Shown: positions 12,475-24,396, numbered from the stretch's first letter. The stretch is 64,000 nucleotides of DNA from Heterodera schachtii (GCA_023374025.1 SIJG01000002.1:3912383-3976382); one strand, 5' to 3'. A program made the numbers and translations. Notes: a model not told the origin generated them from the sequence alone.

Positions 12475-14453
12475 TTTGGCGGAATGGAATTTCTGTTAAA
12501 TTAAACTGGAAAATTTTAAATTCAGTTTACACACCGATTCAAAAAAAGAGACATGCGTAAGAAAGAAAATATGTACACAACCTTACTCCTCTGGGAGCCA
12601 AAAATTAAATAATTTAATATTTGTTAGGGGCACCAATCCCTGAAATTAAACTGAATTTGTTTACAGGTTGAAAATAAAGGGAAAGTATTTAATGAAAGAT
12701 TGGAATTATGAGGAAAATTGACACATTAAAGAACAACTAATGGATAGGAAAATTGATTGATTAATAATAATTTAAATCAATTAAAATGTCACAATAAAAT
12801 AATTGGTAGACATATAAAAGAGACAAAATGAACAACAACAGAAAAAAGTATTAAAAAAGGGAATTGAATGATGATTGAGAGAATTTTTTAATTTGTTTTT
12901 GAAAGCGGGTTATTGAGGGTAATTATAAGGGAGGGAAAGAGAAGGAGGGGGGGGGGGGGGGTAAAAAGAATAAACAAAATAGACACCCAACAAAAGAAAA
13001 TTGGCAATTAACAGGAAAGATTAAAAACCAGGAAATCAGTAGCGATGGAAATCGGTAACAAAAACAACGCAATTAAAAAGACAGGCGGAGGGGGGGGGGG
13101 GGGGTGAGAAGTGTGTGTTTCCGCCAGTGTTCTGTTTTCCCCTTTTCGCTTTCCACGTTTCCCTTTAAGCCCTCCCCCTCTGAAATGGCTCCCGGATAAT
13201 CCTTCAAATGCCAATTCTAACAAATAAGCGACGAGTTTTTTTTAAATAATTACTTTAATTTATAAATTGAAACTTTTTTGAACGATCACTGTATAAATAA
13301 TAATTTTACTAAAGGATTCCTCAAACCCTTTTGGAAACGTTTCAAATCTTCAATTATCCACTAACAATAAATCAAAAAGTGAAATTATTTGTTTTTTACA
13401 TTTATTATTATTTATCATAAAATCATTTATCGAATAAAATTTGCTTTTATTTGATTAGAGGGAAATAATTTTCGTTAAAAAACAGAGAAAGGTACAACTA
13501 TTAAGCAAAATTTTTATGAACGGGGAAATGATTTTGTCCTCATAAACGTACAATTAACACATAAAAAATCTTTCAAAATGCCATTAAAATTTAATGAGGG
13601 AGTAAGTTCGACAAATGGTAAAAAAAGAGAATAGACACAATACTTATGGCAGAACTATGCAATTTATTTGAGATGGGCGCTTCCGTTGAAAAAATAAATG
13701 CCATTCCCATCCCATCGTGGATAATAAAGTATTATGTCTGATGACTGCTGGCATTAGGGAATGCCGGAAATGACTCAAAAAATAAGTAATTAAGAGGGAA
13801 CCATTGGTATCATTGATGAAACTACCCTTGAGGGACGGACGCTTTTCACTCTTCTCACACAACATACAACGTGACCACACGGGAAGGGGAAGGACTTTGC
13901 AAAAGGATAGTGTTACAAAGGAGAGGAGAAAGATAAGGAGACGGACGGACATTCACCCGGGGGGGGGGGAGAAGGAAAACATTTATCTCTAAATTGCAAA
14001 AAGGAGGTGGGTGGAAGACGAAAGAAAGAAAGTAGGCGCCGTTCAGCAGAAACCCAAAAATCCCCCCCCCCCCTCTCTCTCTCTCTCTGCTGCTCCAACT
14101 TTAAAATCCGGATCACACAGCCTGTCATTGGATTGAATATTTTGGATACAACTGGTAATCATGTGGTCTGTCTTCTGTCAAAAGGCATATATTCCCATCA
14201 TTTATGATGCAGCCAGCAGAACACAGACAAAAGGTAGGGCTGCTGAAGTGTGTGCCAATGTTCGAACAATGAAAACAAAAAGAGGGAAAAGGGTAGAGAG
14301 AGAGAGATGAGATGAGATTGGTGTTGGACTGAAGGAATATATACGGGTGGTGTCATTGAAGTGCACCTCTCATTCACTTCTATTTGGTAGGGCCAATCTT
14401 CCCATAGTCAAAGCGCCCAAAAAACCGCCCGCCCAAAATTCAGCACCAGCAGC

Positions 14454-15442
14454 AGAAAGAGAGAAAAAGCTGTTTGTTGGTTCCCTTCGGTGGGCCAAAA
14501 TGAAATTGAAGGAATGAAGGGGGATTGATGAAAAAAAACAGGGAAAGGGATGGATTGGCGAATGTTTTAGGCAAATTGACGGGGAATTCCGCTCAGATTT
14601 TCCATGCATTCAATTTGGCATCAATGGCGAGAGAGGTTTTCATTTGAAAAAAATGGCGAAAACAGACGAACGAATCCCATGAAATGCTTTAGCCTTTAGC
14701 GGATGGTCGGCTTTCGTTTTGGCGGCGCGGGAGGAGAAAAGAAAATGAAAAAAGAGAATGACATTGGCCAAAATGCTTGAGAAATAAACCTATGAATAAA
14801 GCAAAAACAGAAGATATGGGCGAAGAAGATTCGAAGGGCTTAGGAACGGCAGAAAATCTCACGCCAATTCGGCAAAAAAAGAGCTAGGCCATCTGTCGAA
14901 ATTAGGGATAGTGAAAAGGTTCTTCCGCTTCCCTCCGTGGATTAAAAACATTCTTCCGGTGTTTTTTCGCCACTTAAAAATTGACATAAAATCAACGGAC
15001 TGAGGAAAATCCGTCCGTTCGCGTCGTCATAATGCATATTATCCATAAATCACAACCTTTTGAATGAGTGGGGGAATGATTTATTTACGACACACGCGGG
15101 CCCAGGGAAAAGACCAATTGGCCCCGATTTAATGGGATTATTGTAAAACATACGTTACAGGCGCTGGAAAACGGTGGTGGATTTGATTGATCACGTGATC
15201 GGATGGGAAGGGAATGGGAGACAAACAAAACAAAACAATTGCGTCATAATGGAAGGAACGGACGGAATAATGTGGCAAAATATGTAATAACGAATAACTT
15301 TGAGAACGATGAAACCGCGGGGGGAAGTGAAACATTCGCCAATCCATCCCTTTCCCTGTTTTTTGTCATCAATCCCCTTTCATTCCTTCAATTTCATTTT
15401 GGCCCACCGAAGGGAACCAACAAACAGCTTTTTCTCTCTTTC
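14454..15442. repeat. Inverted repeat pair, arms about 115 bp
   Basis: About 14454-14568 and 15331-15442 are near-perfect reverse complements (core GGTTCCCTTCGGTGGGCCAA on the left; TTGGCCCACCGAAGGGAACC on the right), separated by about 760 bp. The spacer shows no coding capacity. It may be a solo fold-back element or two inverted copies of a dispersed repeat. Confidence 0.75.
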
Positions 15443-15560
15443 GAAGAGTTGGAAACTGCACGAAATGGACGACGAATGAATGAATGAAATCACTTGTTAA
15501 CTAAATTTTTTTAAGTTGTGATTCGTCTTTAACGATGATTTGTTGAGCATTGGATGCGAT

Positions 15561-16312
15561 CGTGGTGAGCCGAAGCGACAAAAATATGGGTGTTTGTTAA
15601 ATTTAATTATTATTTTAATTTTATTTGCTAAGTAATTAATTATAGCTTAGCTTAAACTTAGTCAATTAATGAAATTTAGTATTTAGCGACAGCTCGATGT
15701 AATTTTTTAAAAAATTAGAAGAAATTTACAAAAAGTTGTAACCAAAAAAGCTCGAAAAATTTGGAATCAACAATTTTGGCCCTAACTTTATTGAAATTCT
15801 ATAAATTTTTTGAAATTTTAACCGAATAATAGAGAAATCTTTGGGCTATCTTTTCATATCAAGTGCGGGTGAATTATAATTTTCATGCATTTAAACGAGC
15901 TTATATTTCTGGATGACCATAAAAATATGACACTATTAATTCCTTCATAACTTTTTTCTGAAACAACAAATTTTAATTTTGTTTAAATATTTAGATAGCC
16001 CAAAGATTTCTCTATTATTCGGTTAAAATTTCAAAAATTTTATTGAATTTCAATAAAGTTAGGGCCAAAATTGTTGAGTCCAAATTTTTCGAGCTTTTTT
16101 GGTTACAACTTTTTGTAAATTTCTTCTAATTTTTTAAAAATTACACACATATAGAGGATACTTCGAGCTGTCGCTAATACTAAATTTAATTAATTTGACT
16201 AAGTTTAAGCTAAGTTATAATTAATTACTTAGCAAATAAAATTAAAATAATAATTACATTTAACAAACACCCATATTTTTGTCGCTTCGCCCACACCCAT
16301 ATTTTTGTCGCT
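15561..16312. mobile_element. Long fold-back element, arms about 300 bp
   Basis: The left arm starts CGAAGCGACAAAAATATGGG and can be followed for about 300 bp, through TTAATTATAGCTTAGC and GCCCTAACTTTATTGAA, to about 15858. The right arm (about 15985-16312) is its reverse complement and ends CCCATATTTTTGTCGCTTCG. The terminal 22-24 bp are tandemly duplicated at the right end (16267-16312). There is no coding capacity. Probably a non-autonomous DNA transposon (MITE-like). Confidence 0.85.
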
Positions 16313-16384
16313 TCGTCATAGCACCGGATGACAGTACATATAATTAAAATAATTAGCCACCAGAGAAAGAGTAGGTAGAAAGAG

Positions 16385-16415
<31 letters not shown>

Positions 16416-16540
16416 AAGTGTAGAGCGAGAGAGAGGTGGCGGGGGCAAGAGAGAGAGACAAATAGTGAGCGCTAGAGATAGAAAGAGGAGAGCGAGAGAG
16501 AGGGGGCGGGGAGAACAGAGAGGAGGGGTAGAGAGAGACA
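16385..16540. repeat. GA-rich low-complexity tract
   Basis: An imperfect (AG)n purine tract on the plus strand, including about 16 uninterrupted AG units near 16388-16415. Confidence 0.85.
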
Positions 16541-16635
16541 AATAGTGAGTTCTCCTGCTCTAGTGATTCACTAATTACCCTGAATTGATTAATTGACAGT
16601 TTCCCTGCACTAATTACCATCCATTAACTGATTAC

Positions 16636-16732
16636 CCTGGGTCTCCGTAAGCCACCTCTCTTGCGCCAGCTGCTGCTTCACGGCCGGGCTGGGGTCAGGG
16701 TCGGTCCGATAATGTTTTCTGAGTATTTTGCT
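16636..16732 (-). CDS. Isolated homeodomain-like exon (SIX/TALE-type)
   Basis: A 97-bp minus-strand block bounded by acceptor ttttgcag and donor GTAATC. It translates to SKILRKHYRTDPDPSP followed by AVKQQLAQERWLTETQ and ends in phase 1, so a Val can be completed by the next exon. This parallels helix I, the loop, helix II and the start of helix III of SIX-family homeodomains (LREWY.xNPYPSP..KRELAxxTGLTTTQV). The usual Gly before Leu-Thr is Trp here. I found no partner exon with WFxNRR on this strand, so it is either part of a gene with very long introns or a leftover exon. The call rests on motif resemblance only. Confidence 0.45.
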
Positions 16733-16818
16733 CTGCAAAAATGGCATTTTTTCGAAAAGCTCTTCATCGCTAATTATGTTAATGGATAAAATAAAAATGC
16801 GTCAGTGATACCGTATTT

Positions 16819-17610
16819 GGTAATAGTGTACTTTGTACCCCCCCTCCCCATTTTTTGAAAAAGAAAATTTTCAAAAAAAATTTTCGAAATAAAGTTGTTT
16901 ATGGGTTTTCTGGGCCGTAGAATTCGGTTCTGATATCTATTTCGGCCCATTTCGAACCCTTGACCCAGATTCGAACAAAAATTCTAAAAATTCAAAATAT
17001 GCAACCAAAGCAAGGGCGTAGCTAGGGGGGGGGGGGGCCGCCCCCCCCCCCCCCCCCCCCCGAAACCCAAAAAGTAAAAAATTTTCAGTATTTTTTTGAA
17101 ATTTTAAGCAATTTTCTTAACAAAATTGCATTAAAATACTCAAAAATTTTCCCGTTTTTGAAAAATGGAGGCCAAAATGGCAAAAAATATTAATTTTTGG
17201 CGAAAAATTTTGTAAAATACACCCCTAATTCGGGATTTCAAAAAACCAAAAATACACCCCTTTCCTAAAAAAGAAAAATACACCCCTAAGAATCGACTTT
17301 TTGAGTTGCCCCCCCCCCCGAAACGAAGGTCCTGGCTACGCCCTTGAACCAAAGCATGAAGTAAAAAGGAGAATCGATTCAGAAGTTCAAGATATAGTAT
17401 TTTGTGCATTTGAACCGGTTTTGTTGTATATTGTGAATTTTTTCGAAAATTGAATTTTTGTTCAAATCCGGGTCAGTGGTTCGAAATGGGCCGAAATAGA
17501 TGTTAGAATCGTATTCTACAACCCAGAAAGCAACTTTATTTCGAAATTTTTAATTTTTTTGAAAATTTCTTTTTCAAAAATGGGGGGGGGGTACAAAGTA
17601 CACTATTACC
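16819..17610. mobile_element. hAT-like non-autonomous element with nested insert
   Basis: Terminal inverted repeats GGTAATAGTGTACTTTGTAC / GTACAAAGTACACTATTACC. The flanking 8-mers are CCGTATTT (16811-16818) and CAGTATTT (17611-17618), an 8-bp duplication with one mismatch. The arms also share CGGCCCATTTCGAAC and its complement. The centre is split by the separate element at 17011-17346. The TIR start GGTAATA is shared with the element at 35916-36387. Confidence 0.85.
17011..17346. mobile_element. hAT-like MITE, perfect 8-bp TSD
   Basis: The 336-bp element has TIRs CAAGGGCGTAGC and GCTACGCCCTTG and a perfect 8-bp target duplication AACCAAAG (17003-17010 and 17347-17354). It sits inside the element at 16819-17610, so it is the younger insertion. 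Just inside the left TIR is a G12-C23-type homopolymer hairpin. No open frame. Confidence 0.93.
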
Positions 17611-17836
17611 CAGTATTTTTAAACGAGAGTACGATAGTATTGCTTTCACTGAATGCCCTTTGGCATCCAAGTCCCCTACTCATGAGCAGATTGTCTCCCG
17701 CCCCCTCCGCACAACCTGGAAAATTTTTCTAGTCGCTGAAAATTTTTTAAATTTTGCCCCGATTCGCATGAGGCAAACGCAGTGCAAAAAATGTCAAATT
17801 AAATGTACTGTGCTAATGGAGGAGGATGGTATACGG

Positions 17837-18659
17837 CAGGGATGGCATTCCGATGCCCCAAAAATTTTCGGAAATCGGAAATCGGAATTCCGGTGGTCAA
17901 AAAATTTTCGGAAATCGGAAACCGGAATTCCGAGGTCCCAAAAATTTTCGGAAATCGGAAATCGGAATTCAGACCCCAAAAACGTCGGAAATCGGAAGTC
18001 GGAAATCGGAAATTTTTCAAAAATATAAAATATAATAAAAAAAATTCTAAATATTTTAATAGGCTAATTTTTATAATTCTTAACAAATAAATGGTGATTT
18101 CAAAAATATTTCGGTTATTTGAATATTTTGCTTGAAAAATTATTCAATGATTTTATCAAAATCTTTTTTTTATGTATTTTTGCATAATTTTAAAACATTT
18201 TTGGGAAAAGGAGTGATTGATTATTTATACGTTTTTTACGGCGCGTTTTTTTCAAAAACTTTTTGGGAACATGGGGGGAGGATCCGGCGGTGCCGATAGG
18301 CGCCGCCGGGAAAATTTTTGTAATTTTTAATGCGATTTGTTAACAGATTTTGTCCAAAAAATGACAAATTTTTGTAATTTTGAGCAAATTTTGCAAGAAA
18401 ATTAAGGTTTTTAGGGTCCGGCGGTGCCGATAGGCGCCGCCGGAAAATTTTTGAAAGTTTCAGTTCAATTTATTAACAGAAATTGTACAAAAATTACTAA
18501 TTTTTTGAAAAAAAATTTAAAAAAAAATTTCCGAAAATTTCCGACTTTTCATCAAAAATTTCGGAAATCGGAAGTCGGAATTCCGGCGACCAAAATTTTT
18601 TCGGAAATCGGAATTCCGACCCCAAAAATGTCGGAAATCGGAATTCCGTGCCATCCCTG
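17837..18659. mobile_element. hAT-like element, perfect 8-bp TSD
   Basis: TIRs CAGGGATGGCATTCC and GGAATTCCGTGCCATCCCTG, with the 8-bp duplication GTATACGG (17829-17836 and 18660-18667). Both ends carry tandem GGAAATCGGAA units (about 17865-18010 and 18535-18650). The middle has two copies of GGCGGTGCCGATAGGCGCCG (about 18287 and 18420). The short open frames here are by-products of the repeats. Confidence 0.92.
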
Positions 18660-18884
18660 GTATACGGTACAAAATATGGAGAGTCAGTTTTGGTGATCTG
18701 AATTTTTAAGTGTCCTTTGGATGAGAAGATTTCTTTTTACGAGTTTTGAAAATTTACGAATTTTTGTTTCAAAATCATTCAATTTAGGCTTTATTTAAGC
18801 ATTCCCTTCCTGTTTCGTTGTAACTGAAAAAAAACAATATGGCTTTTCTTTGTCAAATTGTGCCGTGCATTTTCTTTTCGTTTT

Positions 18885-18972
18885 GTTCGTTATTCTTCGG
18901 CTTCCTTCGGTCTCTTTGCTTTTGGCTCTGATTCTTCTTCTTTCTCCAAATTGGCGGCGGATCGGTGATGGG
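18885..18972 (-). CDS. Possible acidic/basic C-terminal exon
   Basis: After an acceptor (ttttatttag) a minus-strand frame reads HHRSAANLEKEEESEPKAKR, then PKEAEE and a stop. The Lys/Glu-rich, NLS-like tail looks like a real final exon, but I cannot tie it to upstream exons; the small gene at 19382-20002 already has its own stop. Low confidence. Confidence 0.3.
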
Positions 18973-19381
18973 CTAAATAAAAATTTGTCTTGTGTAATTT
19001 AATTTATGATTTAATAAAGGAAGTGAGATGGATTTTACATAAGCACACCGGGATTTGGCTTTTTCAAACAAAATACACAAAGATGAAAATTTAGACAAAA
19101 AATAGTAAGAAAATAAAATAAAAGCAGGAGGCTCGGGACTGACCAAGGTCCAATGTAAAATCGGGAGCAGCTAGTTCCCCCCCCCCCCGGCTCAGTTCGC
19201 CGGCCGGGAAATTTAGTTTATTTTTTTTGCAAATTAATAAGTTTTTCAAGAAAAAATCTTAGAAAATTATTAAATTTTTCATATGTAAAAAAATCCATGG
19301 CGGCGCCTATTGACACTACTCAGATACTTTAAACGGAACATCTTGCCATAAACTACAAAAACCAGAGAAATTTTGAAGTTA

Positions 19382-20002
19382 CAGTACCGGAGAGACGGGC
19401 TGAGAATTCGTAATTTCGCTGCTGGGAACAACCATGTGCAACGTCAAAACCGGGATTTCAGCCTCCAACTGTGTTTGCAATAAATTAGCCACTATGATAA
19501 AAATGAAATATAAAAAATGAGACAAGTTTTGTGGCGCTGCTCCAAATCTTTGAGACGAGCAGTTGCTTCTTCGAGACGAGTAGTTGCATCTTCCAACAAC
19601 TTTTTCGCATCGGCCACATTTCGCTTGAGCACGGATTTCTTCAAAGAGTTGCTGAAAACAGCAAAAATTGGGAGTATAATTGTACACAATTAATAAAGGG
19701 ATTAGAAAAAAATAAACGGGTTTGAAAAAGGACCCAAGAGAAAATGCTCAAATTAAAAATTAGGTACTGTCTAATGAGCTCTGTAATGGACCTTACCTTG
19801 TTCTCATTTCCAATTATTTAATGCAGAGGAAAAATCATTATACCTTAATTTTATTGCGACGAATTTTCCTTTGATTTTTGGTGAGAAAATGGTCAAAGAA
19901 CAAAGAAATTCGGATGCCGGACCAGCGAAAATTGTAATGAAGGCAATTGGCCAACTCTAAAATAAGTTCAGGGGGAAGTTTAACTATTTTGGGACAGTCC
20001 AT
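19382..20002 (-). CDS. Small F-box-like / coiled-coil protein, unrecognised
   Basis: Exon 20002-19844 starts ATG two bases after an acceptor (ctctgcag), suggesting trans-splicing. It contains KLPPELILELANCL, which resembles the N-terminal half of an F-box, and ends at donor GTATAATG in phase 0. The next block (from 19664, acceptor ctgttttcag) is open in two frames. In phase it gives a Cys-rich sequence running into NLLQTQLEAEIPVLTL and a stop at 19382. One base off it gives a strong coiled coil with LEDATTRLEEATARLKDLEQ. Either an exon is missing or the frame was shifted. I do not recognise the family; the F-box idea is weak. Confidence 0.4.
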
Positions 20003-20539
20003 AGCTGCAGAGTAACAATTATGGAAAATGGGAATACTTTTAATATGGGTTTGGGAAAATGGTGGCTATACCAGAGATGGTGAATGGGTTTCCTCCCCTT
20101 CCGTCGGTTGGAAGAGGGCAAATGGAACAACGGCAAAAATCAATTCCCAATGGAAAGAAAAAGTGGACAATTTTTTTTCTCATAAACGATTAACGCATTC
20201 ATATGGGGTCGGGCTGATTATCCAATTTTCAATGAGAACAACCGACCGTGATAGGAGAAACTCTGCCAACCGTTTGCTCCCCACTGACCCCCGAGCGGAT
20301 GATCAGCGGCCCCGATAACCCCATAAAACATTTTTCATGACTATTTAAAAAAATGAAAAATTACTTGATGAAAAATCATAGACTTGAAAAATACATAGAT
20401 TAGATGATGTCATATGACAATTCTGGTGCCCGATAACCCCCGAGTGGAACGAAGAATCGTAAAAAATCGCCTTTTTATTCCTTTTTTATGGGACCAGTAA
20501 GTCAGTATTAACTAAAGTGTCTCATTTCATTTGTACCTA

Positions 20540-20680
20540 AGCTGAATCTTCTCCAAAACGTTCAACTTTGTTTTCATCTGGTTCGGGACCAGTTGCTTCG
20601 GAATCAGAAACCGAACGATTGGGACCCGGGGAAGAAGGCACCGTCGATGGCAATGGCATTTGTTCGGAAGTCAAATCCAT
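20540..20680 (-). CDS. Possible short exon or micro-ORF
   Basis: ATG at 20680 opens a 47-codon frame rich in Ser, Pro, Glu and Asp (begins MDLTSEQMPLPS) and ends in TAG directly before GTACAAATG, a donor-like site. It could be the 3' end of a coding region or an exon of the neighbouring small gene. No family recognised. Confidence 0.25.
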
Positions 20681-21032
20681 ATTTTATTGTAGTGACAATG
20701 GATGGCTAAAACAAACAACCTTATCTGGAAGAAATGGCGAAAAACGAATGTTGAGGAAGAAAGAAAAAGAACGAATGAAAAGCAACAAATATGTAAATGA
20801 TAGGGTCAATTACGGGTTATGCAGTAGGTCGTAATAAATGAATTGCATTAAATTCTTTTTCTAATTATTTCTCATCCAGACAAATTAGATAGTTTATGAA
20901 AGTGAAGCTTTCTTTATTAGCCTGAAATTTCAAAAAACTACATACCTAATTACCTAAGTTGAAAAAAGATTGGCGTACTGCGTCAAAATGACCAGAGAAA
21001 TTAACTATTTAATGTCTCTATCTCCAAAGGGG

Positions 21033-21656
21033 CAATTGTGTAGAATTGTGGTCCCGACGAAAAATAAACTTAAAATTTTTATTTTATTGTTTCCTGGGGT
21101 GGGAAAATATGCTAATTACGAATCTGAGCTCAGATTTTAGAAAATCATTGATTTTGTCTATGACTTTTCATCAGGTACTTGATTTTTTCCAAAATTATAA
21201 GAAAATTAGTTGGGCGTAAAAACTTATACAAAGATGTTGTAGAACTGAAAAAGAGCTTTCGAATGAGCTACTGAATGTCTATTTATTTTTTGAAATTTAA
21301 TTACTGGTCCTTAGGGGTCATATGAAACGGGGTCTGGAGTTCGAGACCGCTTGGCTGCAATTAATTTTTTTATGATACTTGATGAAAAATCACAGACAAA
21401 ATGATGGCTTTTGTAAAATCTGAGTTCATATTCGTGATCAGCTCATTTTTCTACCCCAAATTCATTGGTAAAAATTTTTAAAAAATTAAAATTTTTGGAA
21501 AAAATCAAGTAACTGATGAAAAGTCATAAACAAAATCAATGATTTTCTAAAATCTGAGCTCAGATTCGTAATTAGCATATTTTTCCACCCCAGGAAAAAA
21601 TAAAATAAAAATTTTAAGTTTATTTTTCGTCGGGACCACAATTCTACACAATTGCC
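21033..21656. mobile_element. Fold-back element with 8-bp direct repeats
   Basis: The arms begin CAATTGTGTAGAATTGTGG and end CCACAATTCTACACAATTG. Homology continues for at least 150 bp, including GTCCCGACGAAAAATAAAC and ATCTGAGCTCAGATT. It is flanked by CAAAGGGG at 21025-21032 and 21657-21664, consistent with an 8-bp target duplication, though the two ends are offset by 2 bp. A diverged third copy of the arm lies near 21365-21470. Confidence 0.8.
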
Positions 21657-21870
21657 CAAAGGGGAATGAGAAATCTCATCCATCCTCTGATTAACAGGGC
21701 TGCCAAAAAATGCACGAAAAGTAGGCAAAATATGCGCATAAATATGCAAATAAAGTCGTGAAATATGCACCAAATATGCACAAAAATCGCAAAATATGCA
21801 CCAAATATGCACAAAAAAACTTGAAAATTAGGGGTGCAAATTCAATAAAAAATTTTATTCCTCATAAATT

Positions 21871-22122
21871 TTATCGGTTGTTTTTGCAATTGCAAATCAA
21901 AAATTTCTCAAGATTTTCAGCACTAAAGCTCATCCTATTGTCTGCCAAAATATTCTTATAAATTGAAAATGAACGCTCCACTTCGCAGGATTGAATTGGA
22001 GCATGTTTGTACTTTGCAATCACTTCGGGTGGCAAATTCATTTGAACATTTTCATAATCATTTTTTTTTCTTAAGGGATATTCAAATCGGAAAATATGCA
22101 CAAAAAATGGAAAAATATGCAC
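21871..22122 (-). pseudogene. hAT transposase C-terminal dimerisation remnant
   Basis: The 83-codon frame contains APIQSCEVERSFSIYKNILA, then NRMSFSAENLEKFLICNCKN. This fits the hAT C-terminal domain (P.SS..ERxFS......RxxLxxxxxExLxxxxxN), with Gln-Ser-Cys-Glu-Val-Glu-Arg-Ser-Phe-Ser at the core. The rest of a transposase (BED finger, RNase-H-like core) is absent, so the copy cannot move by itself. Its position inside the CTGATTAA-flanked element independently supports the hAT assignment. Confidence 0.85.
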
Positions 22123-23340
22123 AAAATACAGTCATGGTCATATGTTTATGGACAAATGATAAATCGAGAAAAATAGTTGCCCTTTTGCTTGAATAAATCT
22201 GAAACGAACTAATGTTTTGTCATTTTTTGTAGCATTTTTTATGGGCTTTCTAAACCTATAAATCAATTTCTGAAATAATAATTATTAACAAAATGACACG
22301 TGAGGTGAATAGGCATAGCGCCCATTTTAGGTGGTCATATGTTTATGCACAAAAATTTAATCTAATAACAAATCAATATTTTGTTGGATAAAAATTCTGA
22401 AAAAATTTCTGCTAAGCTATCTTTTGATGCGGATCAAAAAAGTCTTTTACAGCAACTTGATCAGATCACACCTTCATGGTGATCTGAAAAGCCAAAAATG
22501 GCTTGAAATCGGGAAAATTTTCGAAAAAAATCCATAGGGGGTTGGGAAAATTATTCTGTAAATTTTTAGTGGCCCATTGAAAAGGGTTAAAATTCTCTAC
22601 TAATTGCCTTTTGAATGGTGGGTCTATGACTTACATCCGCTGAGATATGGGTACTTCAATTTCAGTGTCTACAAAAGGTACTGTATTTCTTAAGAAAATT
22701 GTGCATTTTACAGTAAAATGATCATGACTGAAATTAAAGTGCCCATACCTCAGCGAGTTTAAGTCGTAGAGACTTTCGGTCTTTTGCATATTGTAGTAGC
22801 TTAGCAGAAATTTTTTCAGAATTTTTATCCAACAAAATATTGATTTGTTATGAGATTAAATTTTTGTGCATAAACATATGACCACCTAAAATGGGCGCTA
22901 TGCCTATTCACCTCACGTGTCATTTTGTTAATAATTATTATTTCAGAAATTGATTTATAGGTTTAGAATAGGGTTGCGTCCCCGACTATCGGGGTTGGAA
23001 AAGTCGGGGTCGTCGGGGTCAGCAAGGTCGGGGTCGGGGTCAGGGTTTTTCAATTTTTGCCTTATACCATATAGTCAAATTTTTTTTATTACTTTAGTTT
23101 AAAAATTTTTATTATTCATAATAATAATTTTATGTACTTTTTTTTATTTCTTTTTATCATAAATATTTTTGTATAGAATTAAATTTTTCAATTTAGTCAA
23201 GGAAAATTAAATTTTTTAATTTCAACGAAAGAAAAATTGGATTTAATTTGTCAATAAATTATGCCAATGATGGTCAATTTTTATGGGTATTTTTGTTTAA
23301 AAACCCCTATTAAAGACAAAAAAAAATTAAAAAAAAAACA

Positions 23341-23410
23341 GTCAACCAGGATCGAACTCATGACAAAAGTAGTTTTAGTGTTAAAACACTAACCTCTACA
23401 CCGTGATGCG
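23341..23410 (-). pseudogene. tRNA-like / SINE-head sequence, degenerate
   Basis: The minus strand reads GGTGTAGAGGTTAGTG (box-A-like, as in tRNA D-arms GTATAGTGGTTAG), then GTTTT-AACACT-AAAAC (perfect 5-bp stem, but a 6-nt instead of 7-nt loop), then GAGTTCGATCCTGG (box-B-like, 7-nt loop TTCGATC). Acceptor pairing is poor. This looks like a tRNA-derived sequence, not a working tRNA gene. Its 5' part is duplicated on the far side of the neighbouring fold-back (24397-24412). Confidence 0.55.
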
Positions 23411-24396
23411 ACATTTGCGCCGCGCCATTTGCGCCGCACAGCAAAAATAGACATTTGCGCCGGTCAGCAAAGTCGACACTTGCGCCGCGTCATTTGCGCC
23501 GCAGACAGTTGCGCCGCGGATATTTGCGCCGCTCCATTTGCGCCGCGACATTTGCGCCGCCTAGCAAAAATGGACATTTGCGCCGCGCAGTCAAAAATAA
23601 TATTTTTCATTTTAATTTCACTAATGTCAATAAGATTTACTAAAATCCAACGACAAAAATAATGAATGGAAAATTTCAAAAAATCACTACTTAAAGATAG
23701 ACTTAAATTTTTTATTTTTAATCATTAAAAATCTTAACATTGATTAGGTTCATCAAATATATGAAAAATGAAGAAAAATAACAACTAAACAGACTGACGT
23801 TTGTATTGTCCTACTCATGGATTTTTGACCGCCCATGGCTCAAAAAATAGTTGGAATTGATGAGTAGTTGGGGAGGGATTTTTAGGTTTTAGTTTTTTTC
23901 TGCGCTTTTAATTCAATGAGAAAAAAGAAACACTTTTTTTACGAAAATTCTTCATTTAAGAAGTTTTTTCTTAATAAAAATTTTTCTAGGCTTGAAAAAC
24001 TTTTGGCTTTTTGTAAGGCTAATAGAGCATATTAAGTTTGTCATTAAAATTGTTGAGAAGTTATTTACATCGGTTTAATTTTGAAAAAAGTACAGATTTT
24101 AATTTTTCGCCCCTATTTCGCGATTTTTGACTGAATATTAATCAATTCTAATTTAAATAATTATTGGGCTTTTCTTATAAAATTTTTAATGAGCGGCGCA
24201 AATTTCGCGGCGCAAATGTCTTTTTGTTAGGCGGCGCAAGTGTCGCGGCGCAAATGTCGTTTTTGTTAGACGGCGCAAGTGTCGCGGCGCAAATGTCACG
24301 GCGCAAATGTCCGCGGCGCAAATGTCTTTTTTGCTGAGCGGCGCAAGTGTCGCGGCGCAAATGGTGCGGCGCAAATATCCGCGTCGCAAAAGTCGG
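23403..24396. repeat. Fold-back with arrays of TTGCGCCGC units
   Basis: The left arm (23408-23590) has about 10 copies of a unit like CATTTGCGCCGC; the right arm (24188-24385) has about 11 copies of the reverse complement GCGGCGCAAATG. Some units have linkers such as AGCAAAAATGGA. The spacer of about 600 bp is A/T-rich and non-coding. It is flanked by near-identical direct repeats CTAACCTCTACACC (23389-23402) and CTAACCCCTCTACACC (24397-24412), which look like a long target duplication in the tRNA-like sequence. Confidence 0.85.

Larger units (their letters stand above)
12493..16635. other. Intergenic, no gene recognised
   Basis: No convincing exon. The region holds poly-G runs near 12946 and 13088, an inverted-repeat pair at 14454/15442, a large fold-back element at 15561-16312 and a GA-rich tract at 16385-16540. 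Confidence 0.5.

Noticed and set aside
23341..23410. Functional tRNA gene
   Set aside because: Box A and B look right, but the anticodon loop is 6 nt and acceptor pairing is poor; kept only as tRNA-like.
23408..23590. CRISPR-like array
   Set aside because: Units are short, adjoining and mirrored in an inverted arm; eukaryotic context; it is a transposon-type terminal array.
23429..24389. Frames with repeated ICAA / RRHLRR peptides
   Set aside because: Direct translations of the GCGCCGC arrays, not proteins.
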